47,589 bases of DNA from Bacteroidales bacterium (GTDB taxonomy: Bacteria > Bacteroidota > Bacteroidia > Bacteroidales > UBA932), in the NCBI GenBank assembly GCA_017550525.1, contig JAFZOU010000119.1:1-47589 (forward strand), given 5' to 3'. The translations under genes were made by a program, and so were the position numbers. This document shows positions 1 through 8,026 of this stretch, one piece after another; position 1 is the first letter of the stretch, and the number at the start of each line of letters is the position of its first letter. The notes below the pieces were generated by a model. That model was not told the DNA's origin, ran no database searches, and was given only the letters and a program-made list of their open reading frames with translations.

Positions 1-40
1 TGGGTGCCATTCCTGCGGGCATTTTCTATAAGTCAAGAAA

Positions 41-62
41 TGTGGGAACTTTGTGGGAACTT
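41..62. repeat. Exact tandem 11-bp repeat at left edge
   Basis: TGTGGGAACTT occurs twice head to tail just before the tRNA-Phe terminator. On the minus strand a reading frame could begin with ATG at 22 and run off the window. A tandem repeat next to a tRNA resembles recombinase arm sites, but no recombinase sequence is visible here, so this is only a suggestion. Confidence 0.5.
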
Positions 63-70
63 TTCAACAC

Positions 71-105
71 TAAAAATGCCCCTCACGGGCGTGAGAGGCA
101 TTGTC
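71..105 (-). terminator. Rho-independent terminator of tRNA-Phe
   Basis: Positions 75-102 form a 13-bp stem with one mismatch and a short loop. On the minus strand the stem is followed by a run of five T. It begins a few bases after the tRNA 3' end, so it should end the tRNA transcript. Confidence 0.85.
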
Positions 106-107
106 TG

Positions 108-180
108 TGGTGCTGGGAAGAATCGAACTGCCGACACATGGATTTTCAGTCCATTGCTCTACCATCTGAGCTACAGCACC
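108..180 (-). tRNA. tRNA-Phe (anticodon GAA)
   Basis: The reverse complement folds as a full cloverleaf of 73 nt. The 7-bp acceptor stem pairs GGTGCTG with CAGCACC, with discriminator A at 108. The anticodon stem ATGGA/TCCAT encloses loop CTGAAAA with anticodon GAA, and the T loop has TTCGATT. CCA is not encoded. It has its own promoter and terminator, so it is a monocistronic tRNA gene. tRNA-Phe genes are common integration sites, and a tandem repeat lies just past the terminator. Confidence 0.97.
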
Positions 181-194
181 GTGGTTTGGGAATG

Positions 195-225
195 CAAAGA
201 TAGTAACTTTTTTGGAGCCCGCAAA
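195..225 (-). promoter_or_regulatory. Bacteroidetes-type promoter of tRNA-Phe
   Basis: On the minus strand TTTG (225-222) is followed after exactly 19 nt by TATCTTTG (202-195), and the tRNA begins 14 nt later. This is a textbook -33/-7 arrangement for the Bacteroidetes primary sigma factor and serves as an internal reference for other promoter calls here. Confidence 0.9.
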
Positions 226-275
226 CTTTTTTTGTAAAAATCTTAATTATCTTTGTAATCCTAAATCTGATATCT

Positions 276-1028
276 ATGGATCCGGTTATTCTGGCACTGC
301 TCATACCGTTTTTGGGAACTGCCCTTGGGGCGGGATTCGTGTTCTTTATGAAAAAGGATATGCCGGCGCTACTGCAGAAGGCGCTGCTGGGCTTTGCGTC
401 CGGTGTGATGGTGGCGGCTTCTGTGTGGTCACTGCTTATTCCTTCTATGGAGATGGGTCCTATCGGCCCTACTCTTGCGGGCCTTCTGGGCGGCTTTGCG
501 TTCCTCCTTTTCATTGACCACGTGACACCGCACATCCACATTGGCGGTGAGGCGGAGGGCCCTCGCAGCAGCCTTTCCCGTACCGCAAAACTGGCCCTGG
601 CCGTGACCATCCACAATTTCCCGGAGGGAATGGCCGTGGGCGTTGCAATTGCCGGGGCTCTTCAGGCCGATTTCAACATGGCCGCCGCCCTGGCCCTTTC
701 CCTTGGAATAGCCATCCAGAATATCCCTGAGGGCGCTATCATCTCTATGCCACTGCGGGCTGCGGGGAATGGCAAGGGGAGGTCTTTCCTCATTGGGGCA
801 CTCAGCGGAATTGTCGAGCCCATCGGCGGGGGACTGGTGCTTGGACTTGCATCGGCCATAACGGGAATCATGCCCTTCATGCTGTCCTTTGCCGCCGGCG
901 CCATGCTTTACGTGGTGGTGGAGGAACTCATTCCGGATGCCTCTCACGGGGAACACTCCAACCTTGGCACCGTGGGCTTTGCCATAGGTTTTGCCCTTAT
1001 GATGGCCCTGGACGTGGTCCTGGGCTAG
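276..1028 (+). CDS. ZIP-family divalent metal transporter (ZupT/GufA-like)
   Basis: A 250-residue integral membrane protein predicted to import zinc or other divalent cations. Two ZIP signatures are visible: HNFPEG (residues 113-118, TM4) and QNIPEG (148-153, TM5), whose His/Asn/Glu residues line the metal site in this family. EPIGG follows near residue 181. About eight hydrophobic segments and a poorly conserved His/Glu-rich loop (HVTPHIHIGGEAEG) between TM3 and TM4 fit the family. TATCTTTG at 248-255 gives a leader of roughly 15-20 nt to the ATG. The stop overlaps the convergent symporter gene by 4 nt. Metal specificity cannot be read from sequence. Confidence 0.93.
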   Translation: MDPVILALLIPFLGTALGAGFVFFMKKDMPALLQKALLGFASGVMVAASVWSLLIPSMEMGPIGPTLAGLLGGFAFLLFIDHVTPHIHIGGEAEGPRSSLSRTAKLALAVTIHNFPEGMAVGVAIAGALQADFNMAAALALSLGIAIQNIPEGAIISMPLRAAGNGKGRSFLIGALSGIVEPIGGGLVLGLASAITGIMPFMLSFAAGAMLYVVVEELIPDASHGEHSNLGTVGFAIGFALMMALDVVLG

Positions 1029-2404
1029 AGATTCTTCTCAAAGTCTTTCAGGGCCGATATTGCCTTGGGGCAGAGGATGATGATGGAGACCACGGTGACC
1101 CAGGCCATGAGGCCAACGCCGATGTCTCCTATCTGCCACACTACGTCCGCTTCCTTAACAGCCCCGAACACCACGGCTCCAAGCATCACGGTCTGCAGGA
1201 TGAGGATGACCGTGCGTTCTCCCTTGGATGGCGTGGAATCCCTCTTCCGGAACAGATAAATGATACTGGTCTCTGCGTAGAAGTAGTAGGCCATGATGGT
1301 GGTGAAAACAAAGAACACCATGGCAACAGAGACAAACTTGCTGCCAAAGCCCGTGAAGACGGAGTCTACGGCGCTCTGGGTGTAGTTCACGTAGTTGCCG
1401 CCAAGCTCAGGGGCGCCGCCAAAGAAGACCTGACCGTCCGGGCCAAATATATTGTAGGTACCTGAACAGAGGATCATAAGAGCCGTGGCGGTGCACACCA
1501 GAAGGGTATCCACGTACACGGAAAAGGCCTGCGCAAGGCCCTGCTGGGCCGGGTGGGGGACATCCGTGGCGGCCGATACAATGGCCCCCGTGCCCTGGCC
1601 GGCCTCGTTGGAGAAGATGCCCCTCTTCACGCCCATGGCGATGGTGGAGCCTATGATACCGCCGCAAACGGGATTGAGCCCGAAGGCGCCCTTCACAATT
1701 GCCCCCAGCACCGCCGGGACGTCCTGGATATGGAACGCCACCACAACCAGCGACAGCACAATGTATCCAAGCGCCATGAACGGCGTCACAATGGACGCAA
1801 CGCGCGCAATGCGCTTCACCCCTCCAAGGATCACCAGCCCCAGTACAACCGCCAGGCCAATTCCGGCAGCAAGGGGAGTGACGGGGAAGGAATTATTAAT
1901 GGCCGATGCCGCCCCGTTTGACTGCACCGTAGGAAGGAAGAACCCGCAGGAAACCGCCGTGATGACGGCAAACAAAATCCCCAGCCAGCGCGCCCCAAGG
2001 CCGTGCTCAATGAAACTGAACGGACCTCCGCGGTAACCAGAGGAATGATGGAACTTATACATCTGGGCCAGGGTGGACTCTACAAAAGCAGTGGATGCCC
2101 CGAAGAAAGCCACAACCCACATCCAGAACACCGCTCCTGGGCCGCCAAAGGCAATGGCCGTGGCAACACCCACTATATTTCCCGTTCCAACCCTTCCGGA
2201 AAGCGCAATTGAAAAAGCCTCGAAAGACGATATCCCCTTATTGTCCTGTTTCTTTGAGAACAGTGACCTGAGCATAAGGCCAAACCGCCTCACCTGCACA
2301 AAGCGCGTGCGGAATGAGAAATACAGCCCGGCGGCAATAAGGAGCACCACCAGCCCCGGATTCCATACTATGGCATTTATCTGAGATACTATCTTTTCAA
2401 ACAT
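1025..2404 (-). CDS. Sodium:alanine/glycine symporter (AGCS family)
   Basis: A 459-residue inner-membrane cotransporter that should take up alanine or glycine with Na+. The family signature is clear: ALSGRVGTGNIVGVA early in the protein, then GGPGAVFWMWVVAFFGAS, and SNEAGQGTG in the middle. It has about ten hydrophobic helices and normal family length. The open frame extends upstream to 2602, but that part is not membrane-like and crosses the divergent porin gene. ATG 2404 (MFEKIVSQ) fits family starts and sits just after a near-consensus TATATTCG. It is divergent from the porin gene. Confidence 0.93.
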   Translation of the reverse strand: MFEKIVSQINAIVWNPGLVVLLIAAGLYFSFRTRFVQVRRFGLMLRSLFSKKQDNKGISSFEAFSIALSGRVGTGNIVGVATAIAFGGPGAVFWMWVVAFFGASTAFVESTLAQMYKFHHSSGYRGGPFSFIEHGLGARWLGILFAVITAVSCGFFLPTVQSNGAASAINNSFPVTPLAAGIGLAVVLGLVILGGVKRIARVASIVTPFMALGYIVLSLVVVAFHIQDVPAVLGAIVKGAFGLNPVCGGIIGSTIAMGVKRGIFSNEAGQGTGAIVSAATDVPHPAQQGLAQAFSVYVDTLLVCTATALMILCSGTYNIFGPDGQVFFGGAPELGGNYVNYTQSAVDSVFTGFGSKFVSVAMVFFVFTTIMAYYFYAETSIIYLFRKRDSTPSKGERTVILILQTVMLGAVVFGAVKEADVVWQIGDIGVGLMAWVTVVSIIILCPKAISALKDFEKNL

Positions 2405-2471
2405 AGGGGGAAGCAATGTATTTGCGAATATAATAAAAAATGTGCAATTTTGAGAAATAATTGCCAGCAGT

Positions 2472-3764
2472 ATGTTCCGTAGAATCATAGCTTTACTCGC
2501 GCTCAGCGGTCTCACCATCCTTTCCCGGGGCCAGGACAACATCGTGTACCTGGACCTGCAGGTGATGGGCCGCGGGGAAGTAAGGGACGGAGGTCTTCCC
2601 AATGCCGATGACGCCTCTCAGGACCATTCCGCCTTCTTCCTAAGCCGCAGCCGTCTGGTGGTGGGATACAAGCGCCCGGAGTTTGAGGTAAAGACCTCGA
2701 TGCAGCACTCCGGCATATGGGGACAGGCCGATAAAGGCTCCTTCAACGTTCACGAAGCCTGGATAAAGCTAAACGCTCCATTCGGCCTCTTTACAAAGCT
2801 TGGAAGGCAGGCGCTGAGCTATGACGACGAACGTATTATCGGCCCCAATGACTGGAATATGGCGGGCAATTCCCACGACGTAATAATTGCCGGATTCGAG
2901 GGTTACGGGCATAAATTCCACGTTGCAGGGGCCTTCAACCAGAGCGCAGAGAATATCAACCGCGGCAGCACCTACTATCCCGGAGGATCGGCCCCATACA
3001 AAACCATGCAGCTGGCGTGGTACCACTATGACCTCCCGGTGGCTCCCGTGGGCCTTTCCCTTATGTTCCTTAATATAGGTATGCAGGCGGGCGCGGAAGG
3101 GGCCGATGCCCATGTAGAATGGCAGCATGTGTTTGGCGGCTATGCAAAATACGCCCCAGAGAACTTCAAAGTGGAGGCCTCATACTACAGGCAAATTGGT
3201 AAAAACGAGCAAGGAATACGCCTGGATGCATGGATGGCCAGCGCCAGGGCAGCCTACAACCCCTGGAAACTGATTGGCTTCGAAGCCGGCTACGACTTCC
3301 TGAGCGGAGACGACACCTACGCCGTGCCTCAGCCCGGTCATATCGGCCTTGTGCAGCACGATGTAATTAAAGGCTTCAACCCCGTTTACGGCTCCCATCA
3401 CAAGTTCTACGGTGCAATGGATTTCTTCTACATGAGCACCTACGTGAACGGCTTCAGCCCCGGTCTCCAGAACGCCTTTGCGGGGGTAAACGTAAAGCCT
3501 ATGTCCGGGATGAACATAGGCCTTCAGTATCATTATCTTGCCATTGCAACCAAGCTTTATGATATTGGAAGCACGCTTGGTCACGAGTTTGAACTCCAGG
3601 GTTCCTGGTCCTTCATAAAGGACGTCACGCTGTCTATGGGCCTTTCCTATATGGTAGGCACTAAGAATATGCAGCTCCTGAAAAGGGCCTCCAATGACGG
3701 CCGCCTTTTCTGGGCCTGGATCTCCCTCACGGCAGCCCCAAGGATCCTGAACTACGGCTGGTAG
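2472..3764 (+). CDS. Alginate-export-like outer-membrane porin
   Basis: A 430-residue exported protein with a signal peptide (MFRRIIALLALSGLTILSRGQ). It resembles the alginate_exp/long beta-barrel porins common in Bacteroidetes. Visible signs are alternating aromatic-hydrophobic strands, the segment KLGRQALSYDDERIIG typical of these porins, and many Tyr/Trp-rich hairpins to the C-terminus. It probably forms a substrate channel in the outer membrane; the cargo is unknown. It is divergent from the amino-acid symporter across a 67-bp AT-rich gap and ends 4 bp before the convergent aldolase gene. Confidence 0.8.
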   Translation: MFRRIIALLALSGLTILSRGQDNIVYLDLQVMGRGEVRDGGLPNADDASQDHSAFFLSRSRLVVGYKRPEFEVKTSMQHSGIWGQADKGSFNVHEAWIKLNAPFGLFTKLGRQALSYDDERIIGPNDWNMAGNSHDVIIAGFEGYGHKFHVAGAFNQSAENINRGSTYYPGGSAPYKTMQLAWYHYDLPVAPVGLSLMFLNIGMQAGAEGADAHVEWQHVFGGYAKYAPENFKVEASYYRQIGKNEQGIRLDAWMASARAAYNPWKLIGFEAGYDFLSGDDTYAVPQPGHIGLVQHDVIKGFNPVYGSHHKFYGAMDFFYMSTYVNGFSPGLQNAFAGVNVKPMSGMNIGLQYHYLAIATKLYDIGSTLGHEFELQGSWSFIKDVTLSMGLSYMVGTKNMQLLKRASNDGRLFWAWISLTAAPRILNYGW

Positions 3765-3768
3765 GGGA

Positions 3769-4587
3769 TTATCCCTTCATTACCTGATACTTCTCCTTCA
3801 GGAGTTCCACCACTGGATCCATTGCCTTGGGGAATACCTTCCTGAGGTCAATTTCATCGCTCTCTGACAGCACTTTCTTGAGGGCACGCATGAAGTTGTC
3901 CTTGATTTCCGTTGCAAGGTTCACCTTCACAATACCGTTGTGGATGGCGTCCTTCACTTGGTCGTGAGGAATGCCTGAAGAACCGTGCAGAACAAGCGCC
4001 ACGGGCGTTGCAGCGTGGATGGCGGCAAGGCGGGGGATGTCAAGGTGAGGAGGAAGTTTATAGAATCCGTGGGCCGATCCAATGGACACCGCCAGGGCCG
4101 ATACCCCCGTCCTGTTCACAAACTCAACGGCCTGCTCAGGGGTGGTGAAGCCGCCGCCCTGCTCCTGGCCAAGTTTAGCCACGTAACCGAGCTCTGCCTC
4201 TACATTGGCCCCGTACGGCTTTGCCATCTCCACCGCTTTGGCCGATGTCTCCACATTCTCCTCGAAAGGCTTCTCCGATGCATCAATCATAACGGAGTCA
4301 AAACCTTCATCCAGGCAGCGCTGGACAAGTTCCAGGCTGGGACCGTGGTCCAGGTGGATGTAGCCCTGCAGGCCGTAATCGGCCAAAACCTGCCTACCCA
4401 TCTTGTAAGCCGTATGAAGGCCCATGTAGTCAATGGAAGAGCGGGTGAGCTGGAGCATCACGGGGGCATTCATTGCCTGGGCGGCCTTGGCTACGCAGAG
4501 GAGCGTTTCATAGTTATAGAAATTGGTTGCCAGCACAGCTGTTTTATTGGCCTGGCACTCATAGAGGACTTCTTTAATGGTTTTCAT
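3769..4587 (-). CDS. Class II ketose-bisphosphate aldolase (Fba/GatY/KbaY-like)
   Basis: A 272-residue zinc-dependent aldolase that cleaves fructose- or tagatose-1,6-bisphosphate to DHAP and glyceraldehyde-3-phosphate. Motifs include HLDHGPS (catalytic Asp and a zinc His), VEAELGYV, the phosphate-loop region VSIGSAHGFYK with a zinc His, and LHGSSGI with the third His, then NLATE. Length is normal for the short class IIA/GatY branch. Minus-strand TATATTTG at 4616-4609 is the likely promoter, giving a leader of about 15-20 nt. Whether the substrate is fructose or tagatose bisphosphate cannot be decided from sequence. Confidence 0.93.
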   Translation of the reverse strand: MKTIKEVLYECQANKTAVLATNFYNYETLLCVAKAAQAMNAPVMLQLTRSSIDYMGLHTAYKMGRQVLADYGLQGYIHLDHGPSLELVQRCLDEGFDSVMIDASEKPFEENVETSAKAVEMAKPYGANVEAELGYVAKLGQEQGGGFTTPEQAVEFVNRTGVSALAVSIGSAHGFYKLPPHLDIPRLAAIHAATPVALVLHGSSGIPHDQVKDAIHNGIVKVNLATEIKDNFMRALKKVLSESDEIDLRKVFPKAMDPVVELLKEKYQVMKG

Positions 4588-4738
4588 GTGAATTAGAGTT
4601 TATCCTTACAAATATAACCATTTTTTCATCAATCTCTTCAACTGAGGAGGGAAGGAACTAAAAGTCCTAATCGGCATATAAATATCCCTAAAAGAAACCG
4701 CTGGGATTCCTTTACTTTGCATACTCAAAGCAAATAGT

Positions 4739-5062
4739 ATGAATTTCAGCGGAATAATTGTGGGTGCGGCCGTATTCCTGAGCATAGGGATATGCCACCC
4801 CCTTGTGATAAAGATGGAGTATGAACTTGGCAGGAAGAGCTGGTGGATATGGCTTGTGGCCGGGCTGGCATTTCTTGGACTGTCCCTTTTTGTGAAAAAC
4901 CAGATACTGTCAATCATAATAGGAGGCTTTGCATTCTGCTGCATCTGGGGCATCCACGAGATGTTCCTTCAGGAAAAGCGTGTCCTCAGGGGCTGGTTTC
5001 CGGAAAATCCCAAACGCCACCAGTATTATGAGGAAAAGAGGCGGGAGATGAAAATAAAGTAG
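4739..5062 (+). CDS. DUF4491 family small membrane protein
   Basis: A 107-residue protein with three hydrophobic segments (about residues 1-22, 34-52 and 56-72) and a basic, Arg/Glu-rich cytoplasmic tail. The order MNFSGIIVG, GICHPLVIKMEYELGRKSWW, then GGFAFCCIWGIHEMFLQEKRV matches what I recall of DUF4491, a Bacteroidetes family of unknown function. The BASS transporter starts 28 bp after its stop and is probably co-transcribed. No catalytic residues are recognisable. Confidence 0.8.
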   Translation: MNFSGIIVGAAVFLSIGICHPLVIKMEYELGRKSWWIWLVAGLAFLGLSLFVKNQILSIIIGGFAFCCIWGIHEMFLQEKRVLRGWFPENPKRHQYYEEKRREMKIK

Positions 5063-5090
5063 TAACTTCACAGTCCAAAAAAGTTTGGTT

Positions 5091-5936
5091 ATGGCTATTT
5101 GGATTGTACTGCCCATACTTGCTCTTTTAATGTTCGACCTTGGGCTCACGCTCAGGTTTGAAGACTTCGGAAGGGTCGTAACCCGCCCCTGGCCCATTGT
5201 AATTGCCCTTTTCGGGCAGTTGGTGCTGCTTCCTCTCATAGCGCTTGGCCTTTCCTGGGCCTTTAAGCTCACGCCGGTGTTTTTTATCGGCCTTATTCTC
5301 ATTGCGTGCTGTCCCGGCGGCAGTTCATCCAACGTATTCTCCAAACTGGCCAAAGGCGATGTTGCGCTTTCCGTCACCCTCACGGCCCTCAGCAGCATCA
5401 TCACGCTTTTCACCATCCCCGTGATCATGGGCATTGCAACGCGTCTGGTGGGGGAGAGTGTGGGCATTAGCCTTCCCATAGGCAATCTCATCAAGCAAAA
5501 CCTTGTTATGATGCTGGTTCCCGTGCTCCTTGGAATCGGCCTTCATTACGCCTTTCCAAAGGCTGCCGAAAAAACGGACAAGGTCCTTAGCAAGCTGGCC
5601 TTCCCGCTGCTACTGGTGCTCATTACCATTTTCTATATTCAGCATCACAAGACCATACTGGATAATATCGGCATCCTTGGGCTCTGCGTCACGGCTCTTA
5701 TCATTGTGGCCATAACGTGCTCCTCGCTCCTGTCACGTCTTGTGCGCACTGACGCTGCCCAGCGCCGCACCGTGGTCATAGAAGTGGGCATGCAGAACGC
5801 TGCCCAGGCAATAGCCATTGCCTCCAGCCCCTTCATCTTTGCCAACGAAGAAATGGCTATCCCCGCCATCCTCTACTCCCTCATGATGAATATAGTCCTT
5901 CTCATCTACGTGGGCGTTGTCCGCCGCAGGGGCTAG
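5091..5936 (+). CDS. Bile acid:sodium symporter (BASS) family transporter
   Basis: A 281-residue inner-membrane protein with about nine or ten helices. The family motif LIACCPGGSSSNVFSKLAKGDVA is present, with the Na+-site Asn in the crossover helix, and VGMQNAAQAIAIA forms the second crossover. Members carry bile acids, pantoate or other organic anions with Na+; the substrate here is unknown. An upstream TTG at 5085 is in frame, but ATG 5091 (MAIWIVLPI) is the better start because it begins the first helix. It follows the DUF4491 gene closely. The repeat-rich gap begins right after its stop. Confidence 0.92.
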   Translation: MAIWIVLPILALLMFDLGLTLRFEDFGRVVTRPWPIVIALFGQLVLLPLIALGLSWAFKLTPVFFIGLILIACCPGGSSSNVFSKLAKGDVALSVTLTALSSIITLFTIPVIMGIATRLVGESVGISLPIGNLIKQNLVMMLVPVLLGIGLHYAFPKAAEKTDKVLSKLAFPLLLVLITIFYIQHHKTILDNIGILGLCVTALIIVAITCSSLLSRLVRTDAAQRRTVVIEVGMQNAAQAIAIASSPFIFANEEMAIPAILYSLMMNIVLLIYVGVVRRRG

Positions 5937-5942
5937 CCCTGC

Positions 5943-6066
5943 CGGTAATGCCGATGCAGTGCAGATTAAAGTGTTGATTTACAGTTAATTACAGGGTTCT
6001 TTGGGATTACCGGTAATCCCAAACACTTGCGTAACTTTCTGTGTATCAACAACTTAACCTCCACCC
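5943..6066. repeat. Long palindromic intergenic repeat, family P, copy 1
   Basis: The centre is a perfect 24-bp palindrome at 6000-6023 with half TTTGGGATTACC. Complementarity continues outward: GTTGATTTACAG on the left pairs with CTGTGTATCAAC on the right. The outer edges carry GGTAATGCCGAT-type sequence, and the whole element is an imperfect palindrome of about 120 bp. Copies lie at 10038-10166 and 24853-24976, all in gaps between genes. Function is unknown; a protein-binding site or a large RNA hairpin are both possible. Confidence 0.85.
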
Positions 6067-6081
6067 GTAGTCAGTCTCTTC

Positions 6082-6228
6082 CGGCAGCCCTATGCCCTTC
6101 GGACCGGTACGGACCTTCGGTCCTATCCCTCGGGTGGGCAAAACGGGGCCCCCGAAAATCTTTGATTTTTGGGGTGTCATCACGAAGCCACGGGCGGCTA
6201 CGCCGTCCGAAGGGCATAGGTCCTGCCG
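6082..6228. other. Multi-hairpin structured element, possible RNA
   Basis: An outer stem pairs CGGCAG (6082-6087) with CTGCCG (6223-6228) and CTATGCCCTTCGGAC (6090-6104) with its exact complement at 6205-6219. Inside are two more hairpins: GGACC-TTC-GGTCC (6111-6123) and a CCCC-GAAAATC stem closed by TTT (6150-6174). No convincing reading frame covers it. Nested structure on this scale suggests a folded RNA or a compound palindromic insertion; only one copy is in the window. Direction of transcription is unknown. Confidence 0.55.
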
Positions 6229-6251
6229 TTACAGTGCCGGACTACCCACTT

Positions 6252-6384
6252 CCGAAACTTAAACCGCACTTTGGCCTCCACAAGGCCCTTTTTGTCGTTT
6301 ACCCCCTTACTGGAACATAGTGTAAACGACACCACCCCCTCCCAGAATCCCTTCTGAGGCCACCCCCTGCTGTTTAAGTTTCGG
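6252..6384. repeat. Inverted-repeat element, family Q, copy A with nested insertion
   Basis: The ends CCGAAACTTAAAC (6252-6264) and GTTTAAGTTTCGG (6372-6384) are perfect inverted repeats. The body matches the 70-bp element at 11235-11304. Copy A carries about 60 extra bases after the left end, including a second palindrome with arms TCGTTTAC and GTAAACGA (6295-6329) and a GGCC hairpin. It looks like a small palindromic unit inserted into another. No gene is present between 5937 and 6453 other than these repeats. Confidence 0.8.
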
Positions 6385-6423
6385 AGGTTACACGTAAGCC
6401 AGGGCAAGTTCTCACTTTTTTAG

Positions 6424-6431
6424 TATATTTG
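6424..6431 (+). promoter_or_regulatory. -7 element TATATTTG of the envelope operon
   Basis: The consensus TAnnTTTG lies 2 nt before an in-frame ATG at 6433. Transcription should start about 5 nt after the box, so that ATG would not be on the mRNA. This decides the start of the SGNH gene in favour of ATG 6454. Confidence 0.8.
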
Positions 6432-6453
6432 TATGAAATACGGCCCCATAATA

Positions 6454-7149
6454 ATGAAAACCAAGATCTCCATCCTTCTTATTGCCATCCTGATGGCGGC
6501 GCCAAAAGCGTTAGCGCAGGAAGAAGTGCCGTTCTATGACTGGGCACAGTTTGGCGCCTATGCGGCACAGAACGAGGCGGCAGGGGGCTGCAGGCCCCTT
6601 GCAGTGATTATGGGAGACTCCATCACAGCAGGCTGGGCAGCCATGGATCCTGATTTCTTCAAGGAGAACAACATCCTTGGAAGGGGAATCAGCGGCCAGG
6701 TAACCTCCCAGATGCTGGTCCGCTTCCGGAGGGATGTCCTGGACCACAGTCCCAAGTACGTTGTGATCATCGGGGGCATCAACGACATAGCCCGTAACGC
6801 CGGTTACATTTCCCTTGATAACATCCTTGGAAACATCGCCTCAATGTGTGAACTTGCCGTATCCCACGGTATCATCCCCGTGCTAGCCACGGTTGTTCCC
6901 GCAGACCACATAGGCTGGCGTCCTGCCATCACCGGAACCCGTGAGGAGGTTGCATCCCTCAGCGCAAAAATCCGTGAATACGCGGCCGCAAGCGGTATCG
7001 GCCTAATAGACCTGGAGGTAATTATGGCCGATGAAAACGGCGCCCCAAGAACCGACCTCTCCCCGGACACTATCCATCCCAGTTATTCCGGCTACAAGGT
7101 CATTGAATCGGCCCTCCTGAATATCCTGAATCAGCACAAAAACCTATAA
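6454..7149 (+). CDS. Exported SGNH/GDSL-family esterase
   Basis: A 231-residue secreted hydrolase with a signal peptide (MKTKISILLIAILMAAPKALAQ). SGNH blocks are present: GDSIT with nucleophile Ser56, the Gly block GRGISGQ, GGINDI with the Asn, and SPDTIHPS carrying the Asp-x-x-His pair near the C-terminus. Members deacetylate carbohydrates or cleave lipid esters; the target here is unknown. The ATG at 6433 sits on the promoter box and is rejected. First gene of a five-gene operon ending at 10003; the next gene starts 2 bp after the stop. Confidence 0.9.
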   Translation: MKTKISILLIAILMAAPKALAQEEVPFYDWAQFGAYAAQNEAAGGCRPLAVIMGDSITAGWAAMDPDFFKENNILGRGISGQVTSQMLVRFRRDVLDHSPKYVVIIGGINDIARNAGYISLDNILGNIASMCELAVSHGIIPVLATVVPADHIGWRPAITGTREEVASLSAKIREYAAASGIGLIDLEVIMADENGAPRTDLSPDTIHPSYSGYKVIESALLNILNQHKNL

Positions 7150-7151
7150 CA

Positions 7152-8018
7152 ATGAAACGTATCCTTATCATTGCAGCGGCCGCGCTGGCCATAGTCTCCT
7201 GCTCTCAAAACAGGCAGAAGAAAGACATCGCCTTCATAACTGACTTCTATGAGCATGTCCTTTGTAACAAGCCCATGACCGACGACTACCTCAAGAGCAC
7301 CGTCTCCAATGAAATCCTTAATACCCTCTGGGAAGCGGATTATGATGAGACTTACTCATTCTGGTATTTCCGCACAGGCTTCCAGGACGGCCCTTCAGAT
7401 GTCTCAACGGTGGAATCCATCGAGCCCCTTGGGGAAGGCTGGTACCGCGTGTGCTACTCAGACCTTGGCAATCCCGGAGTCACGGACGTAAAGGTGGAAG
7501 GCGGCAAGATCACCGCCTACAAGTTCCAGGACAACAGCCAGTACGCCCTCACTACCGCTTCAGCGGCCAAAGCCATTGACACTTACATGAGGGAGATAGG
7601 AAAGAATTACGCCCCGGCCATGTACTGCATCCCTTACGCCACCATAGTGGCAACGGATGAATCAGATCCCTCCGACATCAAGGTATATGGAGACTTCTGC
7701 GTAGAGAACTATAACCTTGAAGGTGAGGTGCTTAAGTTTATCTCCGGCGGCAGCCATCCCGGCCTTATGCACGTTTCAAAGGCCGATGATGGCACCTACT
7801 CCGTCACCGCCTTTGACCAGGTAACCGACGGCTCATCCTTCCATCCCACCGCAAAGGGAATCTTCGGGGATCTCTACAACCTTTTCCTCGAACGCCTTTC
7901 CGACGATGACATGAAGAAGGCCGACAGGGAAGCCGCCATCGCTGCATTTGTGGCCTCCGAGGGCATCCCCGCCAAGTATTACCAGGACTTTGGCTGGGAC
8001 CCCGTGGAGATTAAGTAG
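7152..8018 (+). CDS. Uncharacterised lipoprotein
   Basis: A 288-residue predicted lipoprotein with lipobox AIVSC and mature N-terminal Cys at residue 17. I do not recognise the family with confidence. The first half (FITDFYEHVLCNKPMTDDYLKS) has the look of DUF3828/NTF2-like 'DFY' domains; the second half is a mixed alpha/beta region with GGSHPGLMHVSKADDGTYSV. It probably sits in the periplasm or outer-membrane inner leaflet. It is tightly placed behind the SGNH esterase (2-bp gap), and its own stop is 8 bp before the next gene. Confidence 0.75.
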   Translation: MKRILIIAAAALAIVSCSQNRQKKDIAFITDFYEHVLCNKPMTDDYLKSTVSNEILNTLWEADYDETYSFWYFRTGFQDGPSDVSTVESIEPLGEGWYRVCYSDLGNPGVTDVKVEGGKITAYKFQDNSQYALTTASAAKAIDTYMREIGKNYAPAMYCIPYATIVATDESDPSDIKVYGDFCVENYNLEGEVLKFISGGSHPGLMHVSKADDGTYSVTAFDQVTDGSSFHPTAKGIFGDLYNLFLERLSDDDMKKADREAAIAAFVASEGIPAKYYQDFGWDPVEIK

Positions 8019-8026
8019 CCCGGAAT

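Noticed and set aside
4-237. Open frame reading across the tRNA-Phe region
   Set aside because: It runs antisense through the tRNA and its terminator and has no coding character.
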